DNA of 46,446 nt, taken from the NCBI GenBank assembly GCA_001319865.1, contig BBSL01000036.1, forward strand, positions 1 to 46,446, written 5' to 3'. Positions 1 to 8,253 of the stretch are shown here, piece after piece. Within the stretch, counting starts at the first letter, position 1; each line of letters opens with the position of its first letter. Both the position numbers and the translations under genes were made by a program. The notes under the pieces are model-generated. The model had not been told where the DNA came from. It made no database searches and saw only the letters and a program-made list of their open reading frames with translations. This stretch comes from Burkholderia sp. E7m39. GTDB lineage: Bacteria > Pseudomonadota > Gammaproteobacteria > Burkholderiales > Burkholderiaceae.

Positions 1-13
1 GTTCTGCTTTCAT
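1..13 (-). CDS. gspM: Start of gspM, cut by the window edge
   Basis: Only the first four codons are visible (Met-Lys-Ala-Glu, reading from 13 to 1). The ATG overlaps the gspL stop codon as ATGA, the usual sign of translational coupling. In T2SS operons the gene after gspL is gspM, a small inner-membrane protein that partners GspL. The name rests on gene order only; the sequence itself is too short to identify. Confidence 0.55.
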
Positions 14-1407
14 TGTCCGTTCCTGATCGTCCACTTGCCCGTATTGCTGTCGATCGCACCGTTCAGCCCGTTGCGCGCCAAACGCTGCTGGAAACCGGGA
101 TCGACCTTCACCTCGGGCTTGAACGTCACGTCGAGCCGCCGGTCGTGATAATCGAGCGCGGCAATGCCGTTGACGGGCACCGGTGCGAGCGAACGCGCGA
201 GCCCGTCCGCGAGCGAGAGAAAGTCGTCCGGCGACAGTTCGCCCGCGGCGACACGCAGTTGCTGCAACTGGCGCGCCATCTGATCGGGCGCATCGAGCAC
301 CACCGTCGTTTTCGGAAACGTGTTGAGCAGCAGCTCCGTCATCTGCGCGTTGATCGCATCGCGCTGACGCGACAGCATCAGCCACTGCACGTTCGCGCCG
401 ATGATCGCGACCAGCACGGTGCCGACCAGCAACCACAACGGCAAACGCAGGCGGCGCAGCGTCGCGCGATCGAGGCGCCACGGCTGCGCGGCGAACTCGA
501 ACTGGCAGAGATCGAAGCGGCACTGTATTGCGTTGCGCGCGAGCGTCTCGAATGACAGCGGCAGCGCACCCGCAAACGACGCCGAACGACCCGCCTGCGC
601 CGCCGAGGCGAGGCGCGGCTCGCTGCCGGGCATATCGACGAGCGCGTACAGCGTCACGGGCGCGTTGCCTGCCAGCGCGGCCACCGTCGCGCCGACGGCG
701 GCGGCAGGCACGGCCAGCCCTTCGCCGAGCGGGCCGCGCACCAGCGCGAGTTCGACGCGAGGCGGCGCGGCGTCGGCGTGCTCACCGAGCACGGCGGCCG
801 CCGACGACACGACCTGCCCCAACACCGCCGCGACGACAGGCGTCGCGGCGACGGAGGGCGCCTCGTGCAGCGGCGCCGGATCGAGGCCGGCGCCACCCGC
901 CGCAACGACTTCTTCCGCGCGGGCCTCATGCGCGGCGACGGCAGCGGCGGACGCGGCGGAACCAACAGGCTGCGGCAGGCAGCGAGCAACGGGCACTGCC
1001 TTGACGTTGCGATGCCCGGCCGCAGCGAACGTCTCGACGATATAGCGAAACCAGCCGCGATCGACGATTGCGAGCACATGGCGATTGCCGTCGAGCGGCT
1101 GCGGATCGATCGCGATGTGCGTGGTCTGCGCGTCCTGGATCAGCTGGTCTTCGACGACATTCGGCAGCGCCTGGCGCAAGCGCGGCCCTTTGAGCGGCGG
1201 CACGGCCGCAGCCAGCATCAGACAGTCGCGCGCGGCGAGCATCAGCACGCTCAGGCTGGCGCGCGGCAACAGACCCACAGCCGAGCGGCCGGCGCGCTGG
1301 ATGCGCCCCGATTTGTCGAGCAGCAGAAACGGCAGCTCGGGCAGTTGCCATTCCTGCGACGGCACCGCCGGGTCACGCGGCGGCAGAAGAACGATCAGCG
1401 TGCTCAA
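10..1407 (-). CDS. gspL: Type II secretion system protein GspL
   Basis: Inner-membrane platform protein of the type II secretion system that links the cytoplasmic ATPase GspE to the periplasmic pseudopilus machinery through GspM. The 465-residue product has a long cytoplasmic part (about 1-319) expected to adopt the GspL actin-like fold, one membrane segment at about 320-344, and a periplasmic C-terminal part expected to be ferredoxin-like. The cytoplasmic part contains an Ala/Val-rich low-complexity stretch at about 145-215. The start is a TTG codon, 28 nt after the gspK stop, with a GAGAG-type ribosome site just upstream. The ATG that overlaps the gspK stop is in another frame and ends after 11 codons, so TTG is the best start. 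The assignment is supported by position in the operon and by topology. Confidence 0.93.
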   Translation of the reverse strand: MSTLIVLLPPRDPAVPSQEWQLPELPFLLLDKSGRIQRAGRSAVGLLPRASLSVLMLAARDCLMLAAAVPPLKGPRLRQALPNVVEDQLIQDAQTTHIAIDPQPLDGNRHVLAIVDRGWFRYIVETFAAAGHRNVKAVPVARCLPQPVGSAASAAAVAAHEARAEEVVAAGGAGLDPAPLHEAPSVAATPVVAAVLGQVVSSAAAVLGEHADAAPPRVELALVRGPLGEGLAVPAAAVGATVAALAGNAPVTLYALVDMPGSEPRLASAAQAGRSASFAGALPLSFETLARNAIQCRFDLCQFEFAAQPWRLDRATLRRLRLPLWLLVGTVLVAIIGANVQWLMLSRQRDAINAQMTELLLNTFPKTTVVLDAPDQMARQLQQLRVAAGELSPDDFLSLADGLARSLAPVPVNGIAALDYHDRRLDVTFKPEVKVDPGFQQRLARNGLNGAIDSNTGKWTIRNGQ

Positions 1408-1435
1408 AGGCCACTCTCTCGGGAAAATGCGTGGT

Positions 1436-2587
1436 TCATAGTTGGTCTCGTCCCCATACGATACGCGTCGTGTGCGTCAGTGCGTCGCGATAGACGAGGG
1501 TGGTGCGATCGACTTCGGCGCGCTCGTGTTCCACGCGCCCGTGGATCAGGAAGTAGTTCGTGTTCACGTCCATTTCGTTCGGATCGAACACGAGTTGCTG
1601 AACGCCCGCGCCGCGCAGCGCATTCTGCACGTCGCCCACGTTGTGGAAGAACACCGTTTCGCGCCGCGCGACGAAGGCCTGCGCGTTCGACAGATTCATT
1701 CCCGGCACCATGGCCGCGATCACCTCGGCGGGCGCCGTGTTCATGTTGACGGCCGTGGTGGTCGGCAGCACCGTCACGAACGGACGCAGCCGCGCGATCA
1801 TGTCGGGTGTGAAGCCCGGCACGTCGAGCAGCGAGTCGACGCTCGTCATCTGCAGCGGCGCGACGGGCGCGTCCTCGTCGGTATCCTGAAGGCCGGGCTG
1901 ATTGGTGTAGTTGCCGCCGCCCGTGACGCCGCCTTGCTGCGGTTGCGGCTGGCTGACTGTAGCGGGATTCGCGGAAGTCTGGAACCGCGTCGCTGACTGG
2001 CGCAGACCCGCACGCAACTGCAGCGCCGTGTTCTTCGCGAGTTGCCCGTTGATGCCGAGCAGCTGCAGCAGACGCTGGAACGCCTGGATCTGGTCGGTAT
2101 TCAGCGTGAGCGCGCCGGGCACGGCCGTGGAGACGAGATTGCGCAGATTGAACTTCGCCTGCGCGTCTTCGATGGAGCCGGAGATGTAGGTTGCGCCACC
2201 TTCCTGCGCGCGCACCTCGCCGATCTGTCCGAGAAAGTCGGAAAGCCGCGTCCTTGCGATAGGCACGCCCCAGACGCCGCCTAGGTAAGTGATGCCGGCC
2301 GACGTGTCGCCTTCGGAACGCAGGATCAGGCGCGTCCAGTCGAGCGCGCCGCGCGACACCCACTGAGCCTGCGCCAGCAGCCGCTGGTTCTCGATGCGGC
2401 GGATCTGCACCTGTTCGCGCCACAGCATGCCCGATACCAGAATCGCCGACAGCGCGACGACGAGCAACGCGCTGATGATGGCCGCGCCGCGCTGGCGCGC
2501 CGGTTTCGCGCACGCGCGGCGCGCGCGCTGCCCGGACCGCCGCCCAGCGCCATTCGAACCACGAACCTCCATCAGCGGCGAAACCAC
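1436..2587 (-). CDS. gspK: Type II secretion minor pseudopilin GspK
   Basis: Large minor pseudopilin of the T2SS, thought to cap the pseudopilus tip with GspI and GspJ. The 383-residue product has a basic leader of about 33 residues, then a single hydrophobic helix (IISALLVVALSAILVSG), then a large periplasmic domain. The Glu five residues after the usual pseudopilin cleavage point is absent, which is typical of GspK. The start is GTG at 2587, preceded at the right distance by GGGGAG, which overlaps the end of gspJ. An in-frame ATG five codons later is an alternative. The gap to gspJ is only 4 nt, so the two are cotranscribed. Confidence 0.94.
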   Translation of the reverse strand: MVSPLMEVRGSNGAGRRSGQRARRACAKPARQRGAAIISALLVVALSAILVSGMLWREQVQIRRIENQRLLAQAQWVSRGALDWTRLILRSEGDTSAGITYLGGVWGVPIARTRLSDFLGQIGEVRAQEGGATYISGSIEDAQAKFNLRNLVSTAVPGALTLNTDQIQAFQRLLQLLGINGQLAKNTALQLRAGLRQSATRFQTSANPATVSQPQPQQGGVTGGGNYTNQPGLQDTDEDAPVAPLQMTSVDSLLDVPGFTPDMIARLRPFVTVLPTTTAVNMNTAPAEVIAAMVPGMNLSNAQAFVARRETVFFHNVGDVQNALRGAGVQQLVFDPNEMDVNTNYFLIHGRVEHERAEVDRTTLVYRDALTHTTRIVWGRDQL

Positions 2588-2591
2588 CAGA

Positions 2592-3293
2592 TCACTCCCC
2601 TACGAGAAAAACCCGCGTAACGGGCCGCGCGAGCGAATTCGCGCCGATACTCACTTCCAGCCCCGTCACGGATCGCGGCAATGGCGCATTGCCGAGCTGA
2701 GGCACTTTCAGATTATTGTCGTTCTCGGTAATCGCCGATTCCACGTCTTTCATCTGTGTGGTCCAACCGACCTTCGGCACGTACAGCCGAGCATTGATTG
2801 CGCCCACGCCGCCTATCAGCGGCACCGAACTCCAGCCTTCGTCCTCGCCGCCGCCGAGCGCGCGCCGCACTTCGCCGATATTCGCGAGCGGCGGCGAGGC
2901 GTAGCGGATCACGCGTCCCTCGATGATCCGGTAACGGACGACCACGATGCGCGGCGCGCCCGGCCGGTTCAGATACCGCACGATCTGCAACGCATTGCCG
3001 TTCACGGCGACGGCGGGTTCGCCCGCTTCGTCGTCCGAGGCGGCGTTGCGCACGTCGATGCGCATTTGGTCGAAAAACTGCGCGAATACGCGCTCGTCTT
3101 CCATCGCGTTCGTGATCGTCTGCCGTCCGCGAATGATCTGGTCGAGGCCGCGCCACGACAGCACGGCGATCACGGCCAGAATCGCAATCGCGACGAGCAG
3201 CTCGATCAGCGTGAATCCGCCCGCTGTCCTTCTGGACAGCGGCGAGCGGCGAACGCGCGGGACATCGTGCTCAGAGCGAGCGATTCGTTTCAT
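2592..3293 (-). CDS. gspJ: Type II secretion minor pseudopilin GspJ
   Basis: Minor pseudopilin that forms the tip complex with GspI and GspK. The 233-residue protein has a basic leader, then the type IV prepilin motif GFTLIELLVAIAIL at about 26-39. Prepilin peptidase GspO would cut after the Gly, and the Glu at +5 is present. The rest is a periplasmic beta-rich domain. The start codon lies inside the end of gspI (23-nt overlap), so translation of the two is probably coupled. Gene order H-I-J-K agrees with other T2SS operons. Confidence 0.95.
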   Translation of the reverse strand: MKRIARSEHDVPRVRRSPLSRRTAGGFTLIELLVAIAILAVIAVLSWRGLDQIIRGRQTITNAMEDERVFAQFFDQMRIDVRNAASDDEAGEPAVAVNGNALQIVRYLNRPGAPRIVVVRYRIIEGRVIRYASPPLANIGEVRRALGGGEDEGWSSVPLIGGVGAINARLYVPKVGWTTQMKDVESAITENDNNLKVPQLGNAPLPRSVTGLEVSIGANSLARPVTRVFLVGE

Positions 3294-3702
3294 TCGCGAT
3301 CACCGTCACCATCTGCGCGAGGTTGCCCGGCCTGCCGGGCGACGTCACCGACACCTCGACGCGTCGAAACACCGGGTTTGGCGTCGCGCTCACGTTTTCC
3401 GTGCAAATCAGCTGCAGGTTGCCCTGCGAGCAATCGAAACTCTGCGTGCCGACCTGCGGCCACGCGTGCGTCAGATGCAGTTGCGCAAGCGCGTTATCCG
3501 CACTCCAGCCCGCGAGCAGCCGCCGGTGCAGATCGGCCTCGCCCGTTGCGAGACTGCCGACCGCGCGCAGCGACGCCGCCAGCGCCACCGCGATGATCGC
3601 CAGCGCGACCAGCACTTCGATCATCGTAAAGCCTTCTGTTTTGCGCCGATCCCGTTGGTTCGGAACGCCGCACGAAGGGAGGACACGAAGCGCTCGCGTC
3701 AT
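3271..3702 (-). CDS. gspI: Type II secretion minor pseudopilin GspI
   Basis: Minor pseudopilin of the tip complex. I place the start at ATG 3702, which shares its A with the gspH stop codon (TGATG). The frame is open further upstream, but that extension runs inside gspH and has no pilin character. The 143-residue product has a leader with several Arg/Lys, then the prepilin motif GFTMIEVLVALAII and a hydrophobic helix, then a short periplasmic domain. Its size is usual for GspI (about 120-145 residues). Confidence 0.93.
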   Translation of the reverse strand: MTRALRVLPSCGVPNQRDRRKTEGFTMIEVLVALAIIAVALAASLRAVGSLATGEADLHRRLLAGWSADNALAQLHLTHAWPQVGTQSFDCSQGNLQLICTENVSATPNPVFRRVEVSVTSPGRPGNLAQMVTVIANETNRSL

Positions 3703-4265
3703 CAGCGGACCTCGTAGCGGCCGTTGCCCGTGCCGACGATCGTCACGCGCCCGGCGGCGGAAAAGAGCGTGACCTGCACGGGCGTATCGATGCTTTCCGT
3801 GCCGAACACGATGCGATCGGAATGCGTGTCCGAGCCCGGATAGTCGATGGCGACGCCCGTCACGCCGCCTTCCCAGCGGCGCGGGCCGAGCAGGTCGTCG
3901 CGCAGCGGGCGCCAGCCGTCGTTCGTGTGGATGTCGAACCGAAAGCCGCCGTCGAGCGGCAGCCATGAGATCGGACGCGCGCGCACCTGCGCCTCGTCGC
4001 CCGCCGACTCGAACAGCAACGCGAGCCGCTGCGCCTCTTCGTTCAGATCGGTGCGCGGATTGCGCGTCAGCGACAGCGACGCCAGCGACACCAGCAAACC
4101 CGCGATCACCAGCACGACCAGCATCTCCAGCAGTGTGAAGCCGCGCTGCCGGTCGCGCAGCGACGCGCGCCTTCTCATGCCGACGACCGCGTCAGCGCGA
4201 TGGGCGCTCACGTCCGCACGCGAAACGAAGGGCATGCACAGGTGCATGAAATCGGGCAGGCGCAT
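3702..4265 (-). CDS. gspH: Type II secretion minor pseudopilin GspH
   Basis: Minor pseudopilin that joins the pseudopilus below the tip. The prepilin motif GFTLLEMLVVLVI with Glu at +5 is clear and is followed by a periplasmic domain of about 120 residues. The N-terminus is uncertain. The first ATG gives 187 residues with an unusually long leader of about 42 residues, whereas the ATG at 4178 (MRRRASL) would give a typical short basic leader. Neither has a convincing ribosome site. The stop overlaps the gspI start by one base. Confidence 0.9.
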   Translation of the reverse strand: MRLPDFMHLCMPFVSRADVSAHRADAVVGMRRRASLRDRQRGFTLLEMLVVLVIAGLLVSLASLSLTRNPRTDLNEEAQRLALLFESAGDEAQVRARPISWLPLDGGFRFDIHTNDGWRPLRDDLLGPRRWEGGVTGVAIDYPGSDTHSDRIVFGTESIDTPVQVTLFSAAGRVTIVGTGNGRYEVR

Positions 4266-4319
4266 GGTGCAGGTATCGGTCGGGTTCGACGCAAACTGCG
4301 CGTAGAAAGCCGTCGCCGC

Positions 4320-4820
4320 TTATTGCCAGGAGCCGACGTCGGCATCGTTGCCTTCGCCGCCCGCCTTGCCGTCGGCGCCGTAGCTGAACACATCGATCTC
4401 GCCGTGGACGCCGGGATTCAGGTACTGATACGAATTGCCCCACGGATCATTCGGCAGACGCTCGAGGTAGCCGCCGTCCTTCCAGTTGTTCGGGACGGGA
4501 TCGGTGGACGGCTTTTCGACCAGCGCGCGCAGGCCTTGCTCCTGCGTCGGATAGCGGCCGTTGTCGAGACGATAGAGCTTCAGCGACTGCATGATCGTGC
4601 CGATGTCCTGCTTCGCGGCCACGCGGCGCGCTTCGTCCGGACGGCTCATGATCTTCGGCACGATCAGCGCTGCCAGAATGCCGAGGATCGCGATCACGAC
4701 CATGATTTCGATCAGCGTGAACCCGCGTTGACGTCGGGCGCGCAGGGTCGCGCGCGTGGTCGCGTTCACGGTCGCGCTCACGGCAACCGTATCGTTGCGG
4801 CGACTGGTCCACATTTGCAT
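4320..4820 (-). CDS. gspG: Type II secretion major pseudopilin GspG
   Basis: Main subunit of the periplasmic pseudopilus that pushes substrates through the GspD secretin. The 166-residue precursor has a basic leader of about 32 residues, then GFTLIEIMVVIAILGILAAL with Glu at +5. The mature part has the expected GspG signature: a long helix, a YPTQEQGL segment, PNDPWGNSYQYLNPG, and an Asp-rich end (FSYGADGKAGGEGNDADVG) that fits the calcium-binding loop of major pseudopilins. A strong ribosome site (AGGAGAGG) precedes the ATG. It is the first minus-strand gene after the divergent gspC, so it may have its own promoter in 4821-5003 in addition to readthrough from gspDEF. Confidence 0.96.
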   Translation of the reverse strand: MQMWTSRRNDTVAVSATVNATTRATLRARRQRGFTLIEIMVVIAILGILAALIVPKIMSRPDEARRVAAKQDIGTIMQSLKLYRLDNGRYPTQEQGLRALVEKPSTDPVPNNWKDGGYLERLPNDPWGNSYQYLNPGVHGEIDVFSYGADGKAGGEGNDADVGSWQ

Positions 4821-5003
4821 AGCTTGCTACCTCTCCTGGATAAAGGGGTGAATCGATCGGACGTCACGCAAGGCGTTGAGAATCAAGCACTCTGCACGTC
4901 CGGTCGGTCATTTTAATGTCATGCAGTTGAAGGGTACGCATACGCGCCGCTTGCCCCCGCATCTGCCTGTCTGTGTGCCGCAAAATTCACAATAGTCCGT
5001 ACA

Positions 5004-5426
5004 ATGACACGCATGAACGCACTTCAGATCCGCCTGATTTCGCTCGCCGTCTTCGCCGTGTTCTGCGCGACGCTCACGTACTGGGTGGTCACGCTCACGT
5101 CGCATTCCGGCGCACCCGTGCCTGCCGCCGCCGTGCGCGCGCCCGTGTCGACGGACCAGGCCGCGACGCTGTTCGGCGGACAACTCACGCGCACCGCAAA
5201 CCAGGATGTGCGCCTGTTCGGCATCCTCGCGCTGCGCGAAGGCGGCGCCGCGATCGTCAGCACGGGCGGCGAACCGCCGCGCGCGGTGTCGCTGGGCAGC
5301 ATGCTGATGCAAGGCGCGAAGCTCGCCGAAGTGCGCGCCCGCTCGATCATCATCGACCGCAACGGCGCCCGCTCCGAAGTGTTCCTTCCCGCCAACGCAC
5401 CCGGCCCGACCATCTACGTGCGCTGA
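5004..5426 (+). CDS. gspC: Short GspC-like type II secretion protein, divergent
   Basis: Inner-membrane protein expected to connect the inner-membrane platform to the secretin GspD. It has 140 residues: a short cytoplasmic N-terminus, one membrane helix at about 10-32 (ISLAVFAVFCATLTYWVVTL), and a small periplasmic domain matching the GspC homology region (LFG, RLFGILA, AIVSTGG, VSLGSM, IIDRNGARSEVFLP). It ends there, without the C-terminal PDZ or coiled-coil domain of PulC/OutC/XcpP, which are about twice as long. It is the only gsp gene on the plus strand, wedged between gspF and gspG, and so cannot be cotranscribed with them. ATG 5004 or 5013 may be the start; neither has a strong ribosome site. 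Confidence 0.85.
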   Translation: MTRMNALQIRLISLAVFAVFCATLTYWVVTLTSHSGAPVPAAAVRAPVSTDQAATLFGGQLTRTANQDVRLFGILALREGGAAIVSTGGEPPRAVSLGSMLMQGAKLAEVRARSIIIDRNGARSEVFLPANAPGPTIYVR

Positions 5427-5516
5427 TTTCTGTCCAGCCCGGCCGATGTCCGTTCGACGCATCGGCGCGGCTTGCGATGCTTTCGCGCGCTTACCTGACG
5501 GCTCGACGGCGCGCCG

Positions 5517-6734
5517 TCACTGCACCAGGTTGTTCAACTCGATGATCGGCAGCATCACGGCCAGCACGATCACCAGCACCACGCCGCCCATCGCGAGGAT
5601 CAGCAGCGGTTCCAGCAGGCTCGTCAGAAACATCGTGCGACGCTCCAGTTCGCGCGCTTCGCCTTCTGCCGCGCGATCGAGCATCGTCGTCACATCGCCC
5701 GTCGCTTCGCCCGAACGGATCAGGTGAACCAGCACGGGCGGAAACGTCTTCGTGTTGCCGAGCGCGCGCGACAGCGACGTGCCTTCGCGCACGCGCACGA
5801 TGGCGTCGTCGATATTGCCGCGCATTGCCTTGTTGCTAAGCGTCTCGCTCGCCGCCTGCAGCGCGCGCAGGATAGGCACGCCCGCCGCCGTCAGAATGCC
5901 GAGCGTGCTCGCGAAACGCACCGTGTTGTAGCCGCGCACGAGCTTGCCGAAGAGGGGCGCCGTCAGCGTCCAGCGATCGAACGCGAGGCGCGGTCCGGGC
6001 TGCGAGAGGATCGCGCGCACCACATACACGACGATCACGAGCGCAATCAGCATTGCCCACCACCAGTTACGCACGAAGCTCGACAACGCCATCATCATGA
6101 TCGTGAGAAACGGCAGCTGCTGCTTCGTGCTCGCGAACACGTTGACGACCTGCGGCACCACGTAGCTCAACAGGAACGTGACGATGCCGAACGCGATGAT
6201 CGTGACGATGGTCGGATACGTGAACGCGAGAACGATCTTCTGCTTGAGCGCGTTGCGCTGCTCGATGTAATCGGCGAGACGCGACAGCACGAGACCCAGC
6301 TTGCCCGTGTGTTCGCCCGCTGCGACGAGCGCGCGATAGATGTCGGGAAAGTCTTTCGGATGCTGCGACAGCGCGTTGGCGAGCGAGTGGCCGCCCAGCA
6401 CTTCCGCGCGGATCGACGCCATCAGTTCGCGGATGTAGTCGCGCTCGGATTGCTCGGTGAGCACGGCGAGCGCTTCGTCGAGCGGCAGACCGGCGATCAG
6501 CAGACTTGCGAGCTGCCGCGTGAGGATGGCCTGTTCGCGCTGCGACAGCTTGCGTCCCAGCGACAGGCGCTGGCTGCGCTCACCGCGCGTGCGCGTCGCC
6601 GCCGGTTCGACGACGAGCGGCGTGAGGCCTTGCGTGCGCAACTGCGTGCGCGCGCCGCGCGCACTGTCGGCGTCGAGCACGCCTTTTTGCGCCTTGCCCG
6701 CGGCATCGATTGCTTCGAAACGGAAGGCCGGCAT
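5517..6734 (-). CDS. gspF: Type II secretion inner-membrane platform protein GspF
   Basis: Polytopic core of the inner-membrane platform of the T2SS; it contacts GspE and GspL. The 405-residue product has two repeated GspF/PilC domains (about 65-190 and 270-390). Three hydrophobic segments are seen: about 165-190, about 215-235, and a C-terminal one at about 370-395. The first domain contains LSQREQAILTRQLASLL and the second AASETLSNKAM. It starts 4 nt after the gspE stop, with a G-rich ribosome site inside the end of gspE. Length and order match the family. Confidence 0.97.
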   Translation of the reverse strand: MPAFRFEAIDAAGKAQKGVLDADSARGARTQLRTQGLTPLVVEPAATRTRGERSQRLSLGRKLSQREQAILTRQLASLLIAGLPLDEALAVLTEQSERDYIRELMASIRAEVLGGHSLANALSQHPKDFPDIYRALVAAGEHTGKLGLVLSRLADYIEQRNALKQKIVLAFTYPTIVTIIAFGIVTFLLSYVVPQVVNVFASTKQQLPFLTIMMMALSSFVRNWWWAMLIALVIVVYVVRAILSQPGPRLAFDRWTLTAPLFGKLVRGYNTVRFASTLGILTAAGVPILRALQAASETLSNKAMRGNIDDAIVRVREGTSLSRALGNTKTFPPVLVHLIRSGEATGDVTTMLDRAAEGEARELERRTMFLTSLLEPLLILAMGGVVLVIVLAVMLPIIELNNLVQ

Positions 6735-6738
6735 GCGC

Positions 6739-8253
6739 TCAGACCCCGCCCGTCACGCGGATCACTTCTTCAAGCGATGTCATGCCCGATGCGACCCAGC
6801 GCTCGCCGTCCTCGCGCAGCGTGCGCATGCCTTGTTTGCGGCCGGCTTCGAGAATTTCGGCGTCGGCGGCATTGCGGTGAATCAGGTCGCGCACGTGGTC
6901 GTCGACATTGAGCAGTTCGTAGACGCCGCGACGTCCCGCGTAGCCTGAATGTCCGCACTTGTCGCAGCCGACGGGATGCCAGTACTTGCGCCCATCCTCT
7001 TCGCGCTCTTCCTTGCAGAAGGGACACAGCCGCCGCACGAGGCGCTGCGCGAGCACGCCGAGCAGCGACGACGCGAGCAGATACGGCTCGACGCCCATGT
7101 CGGTGAGACGCGTGACGGCGGAAGCGGCGTCGTTGGTGTGCAAGGTTGCGAGCACGAGGTGGCCCGTCAGCGACGCCTGCACGGCAATCTGCGCCGTCTC
7201 CAGGTCGCGGATCTCACCGATCATGATGATGTCCGGGTCCTGGCGCAGAATGGAGCGCAACGCGCGCGCGAACGTCATGCCGATCCGCTCGTTGACCTGG
7301 GTCTGCCCGATGCCCGACAGGTCGTATTCGATCGGGTCTTCGACGGTCATGATGTTCGTCGTCGCCGTTTCGAGACGCGACATCGATGCATAAAGCGTGG
7401 TCGTCTTGCCCGAACCCGTCGGACCCGTGACGAGCACGATGCCGTGCGGCCGCGAAATCAGCTTGTCGAATTGCGCGAGCGTATCGGGCGCCATGCCGAG
7501 CGCTTCGAGATTCAGACGCTGCGCGTCCTTCTCCAGCAGACGCAGCACGGCGCGTTCGCCGTGGCCCGTAGGCAGGGTGGACACGCGCACGTCGACGGGC
7601 CTGCCGCCGACGCGCAACGTGATACGGCCGTCCTGCGGCAGACGCTTCTCGGCGATATCGAGCTGCGCCATGATCTTGATGCGCGAAATCAGCGCGCCGT
7701 GCAGCGCCTTTTTCGGGCGCACGACGTCGCGCAGCGTGCCATCGACGCGAAAGCGCACCACCGATGCATTCTCGAACGGCTCGATGTGAATATCCGATGC
7801 CTGTTCGCGCGCGGCCTGCGTGAGCAGCGCGTTGATCATGCGGATGATCGGCGCGTCGTCTTCGGATTCCAGCAGGTCTTCCACTTCGGGAATGTCCTGC
7901 ATCAGACGCGACAGATCGACTTCGCCTTCCACTTCGCCGACCACCTGCGCCGCGCTGCCGTCCTGGCGCGCATACGCCTGGTTGATCGCTTGCGCCAGTT
8001 CATCCGCCGTCATGCGCACGACGGAAATCGCGCCGAAATTGCGCACGACTTCGGCGAGCGCGGCCTGACTCGTGCGCTCGCTGATCCACACTTCGATCGA
8101 ATCGGCGTGCTGATGCGCGACGAGAATCTGACCGCTTCTCGCGAAGCCGTACGGCACGAGGCGCGCGGCGAGCGGCGAGGGCGGCTCGCGGTGCGCTCCG
8201 CCCGTGGCCGCGGTTTCCGGCGCCGCGCTGCCGGGCGCGTGTGGCGTGTTCAC
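6739..8253 (-). CDS. gspE: Type II secretion ATPase GspE
   Basis: Cytoplasmic hexameric ATPase that powers pseudopilus assembly. The 504-residue protein has an N-terminal GspE domain, then the secretion ATPase core with Walker A GPTGSGKT at about 277-284, the Asp box region around 300-310 (TVEDPIEY), Walker B around 341-350 (DIIMIGEIRD), and a His box near 366-373. The zinc-binding four-Cys motif typical of GspE is present at about C410, C413, C430 and C433. The start is GTG at 8253, overlapping the gspD stop as GTGA, so translation is coupled to gspD. All key residues are intact. Confidence 0.98.
   Translation of the reverse strand: MNTPHAPGSAAPETAATGGAHREPPSPLAARLVPYGFARSGQILVAHQHADSIEVWISERTSQAALAEVVRNFGAISVVRMTADELAQAINQAYARQDGSAAQVVGEVEGEVDLSRLMQDIPEVEDLLESEDDAPIIRMINALLTQAAREQASDIHIEPFENASVVRFRVDGTLRDVVRPKKALHGALISRIKIMAQLDIAEKRLPQDGRITLRVGGRPVDVRVSTLPTGHGERAVLRLLEKDAQRLNLEALGMAPDTLAQFDKLISRPHGIVLVTGPTGSGKTTTLYASMSRLETATTNIMTVEDPIEYDLSGIGQTQVNERIGMTFARALRSILRQDPDIIMIGEIRDLETAQIAVQASLTGHLVLATLHTNDAASAVTRLTDMGVEPYLLASSLLGVLAQRLVRRLCPFCKEEREEDGRKYWHPVGCDKCGHSGYAGRRGVYELLNVDDHVRDLIHRNAADAEILEAGRKQGMRTLREDGERWVASGMTSLEEVIRVTGGV

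Noticed and set aside
1404..2513. Second long minus-strand frame over gspK
   Set aside because: Arg-rich shadow frame; the other frame has pseudopilin features and couples to gspJ.
4908..5462. Long minus-strand frame over gspC
   Set aside because: Its translation is Arg/His-rich and shadow-like, while the plus-strand frame has a membrane helix and GspC motifs.
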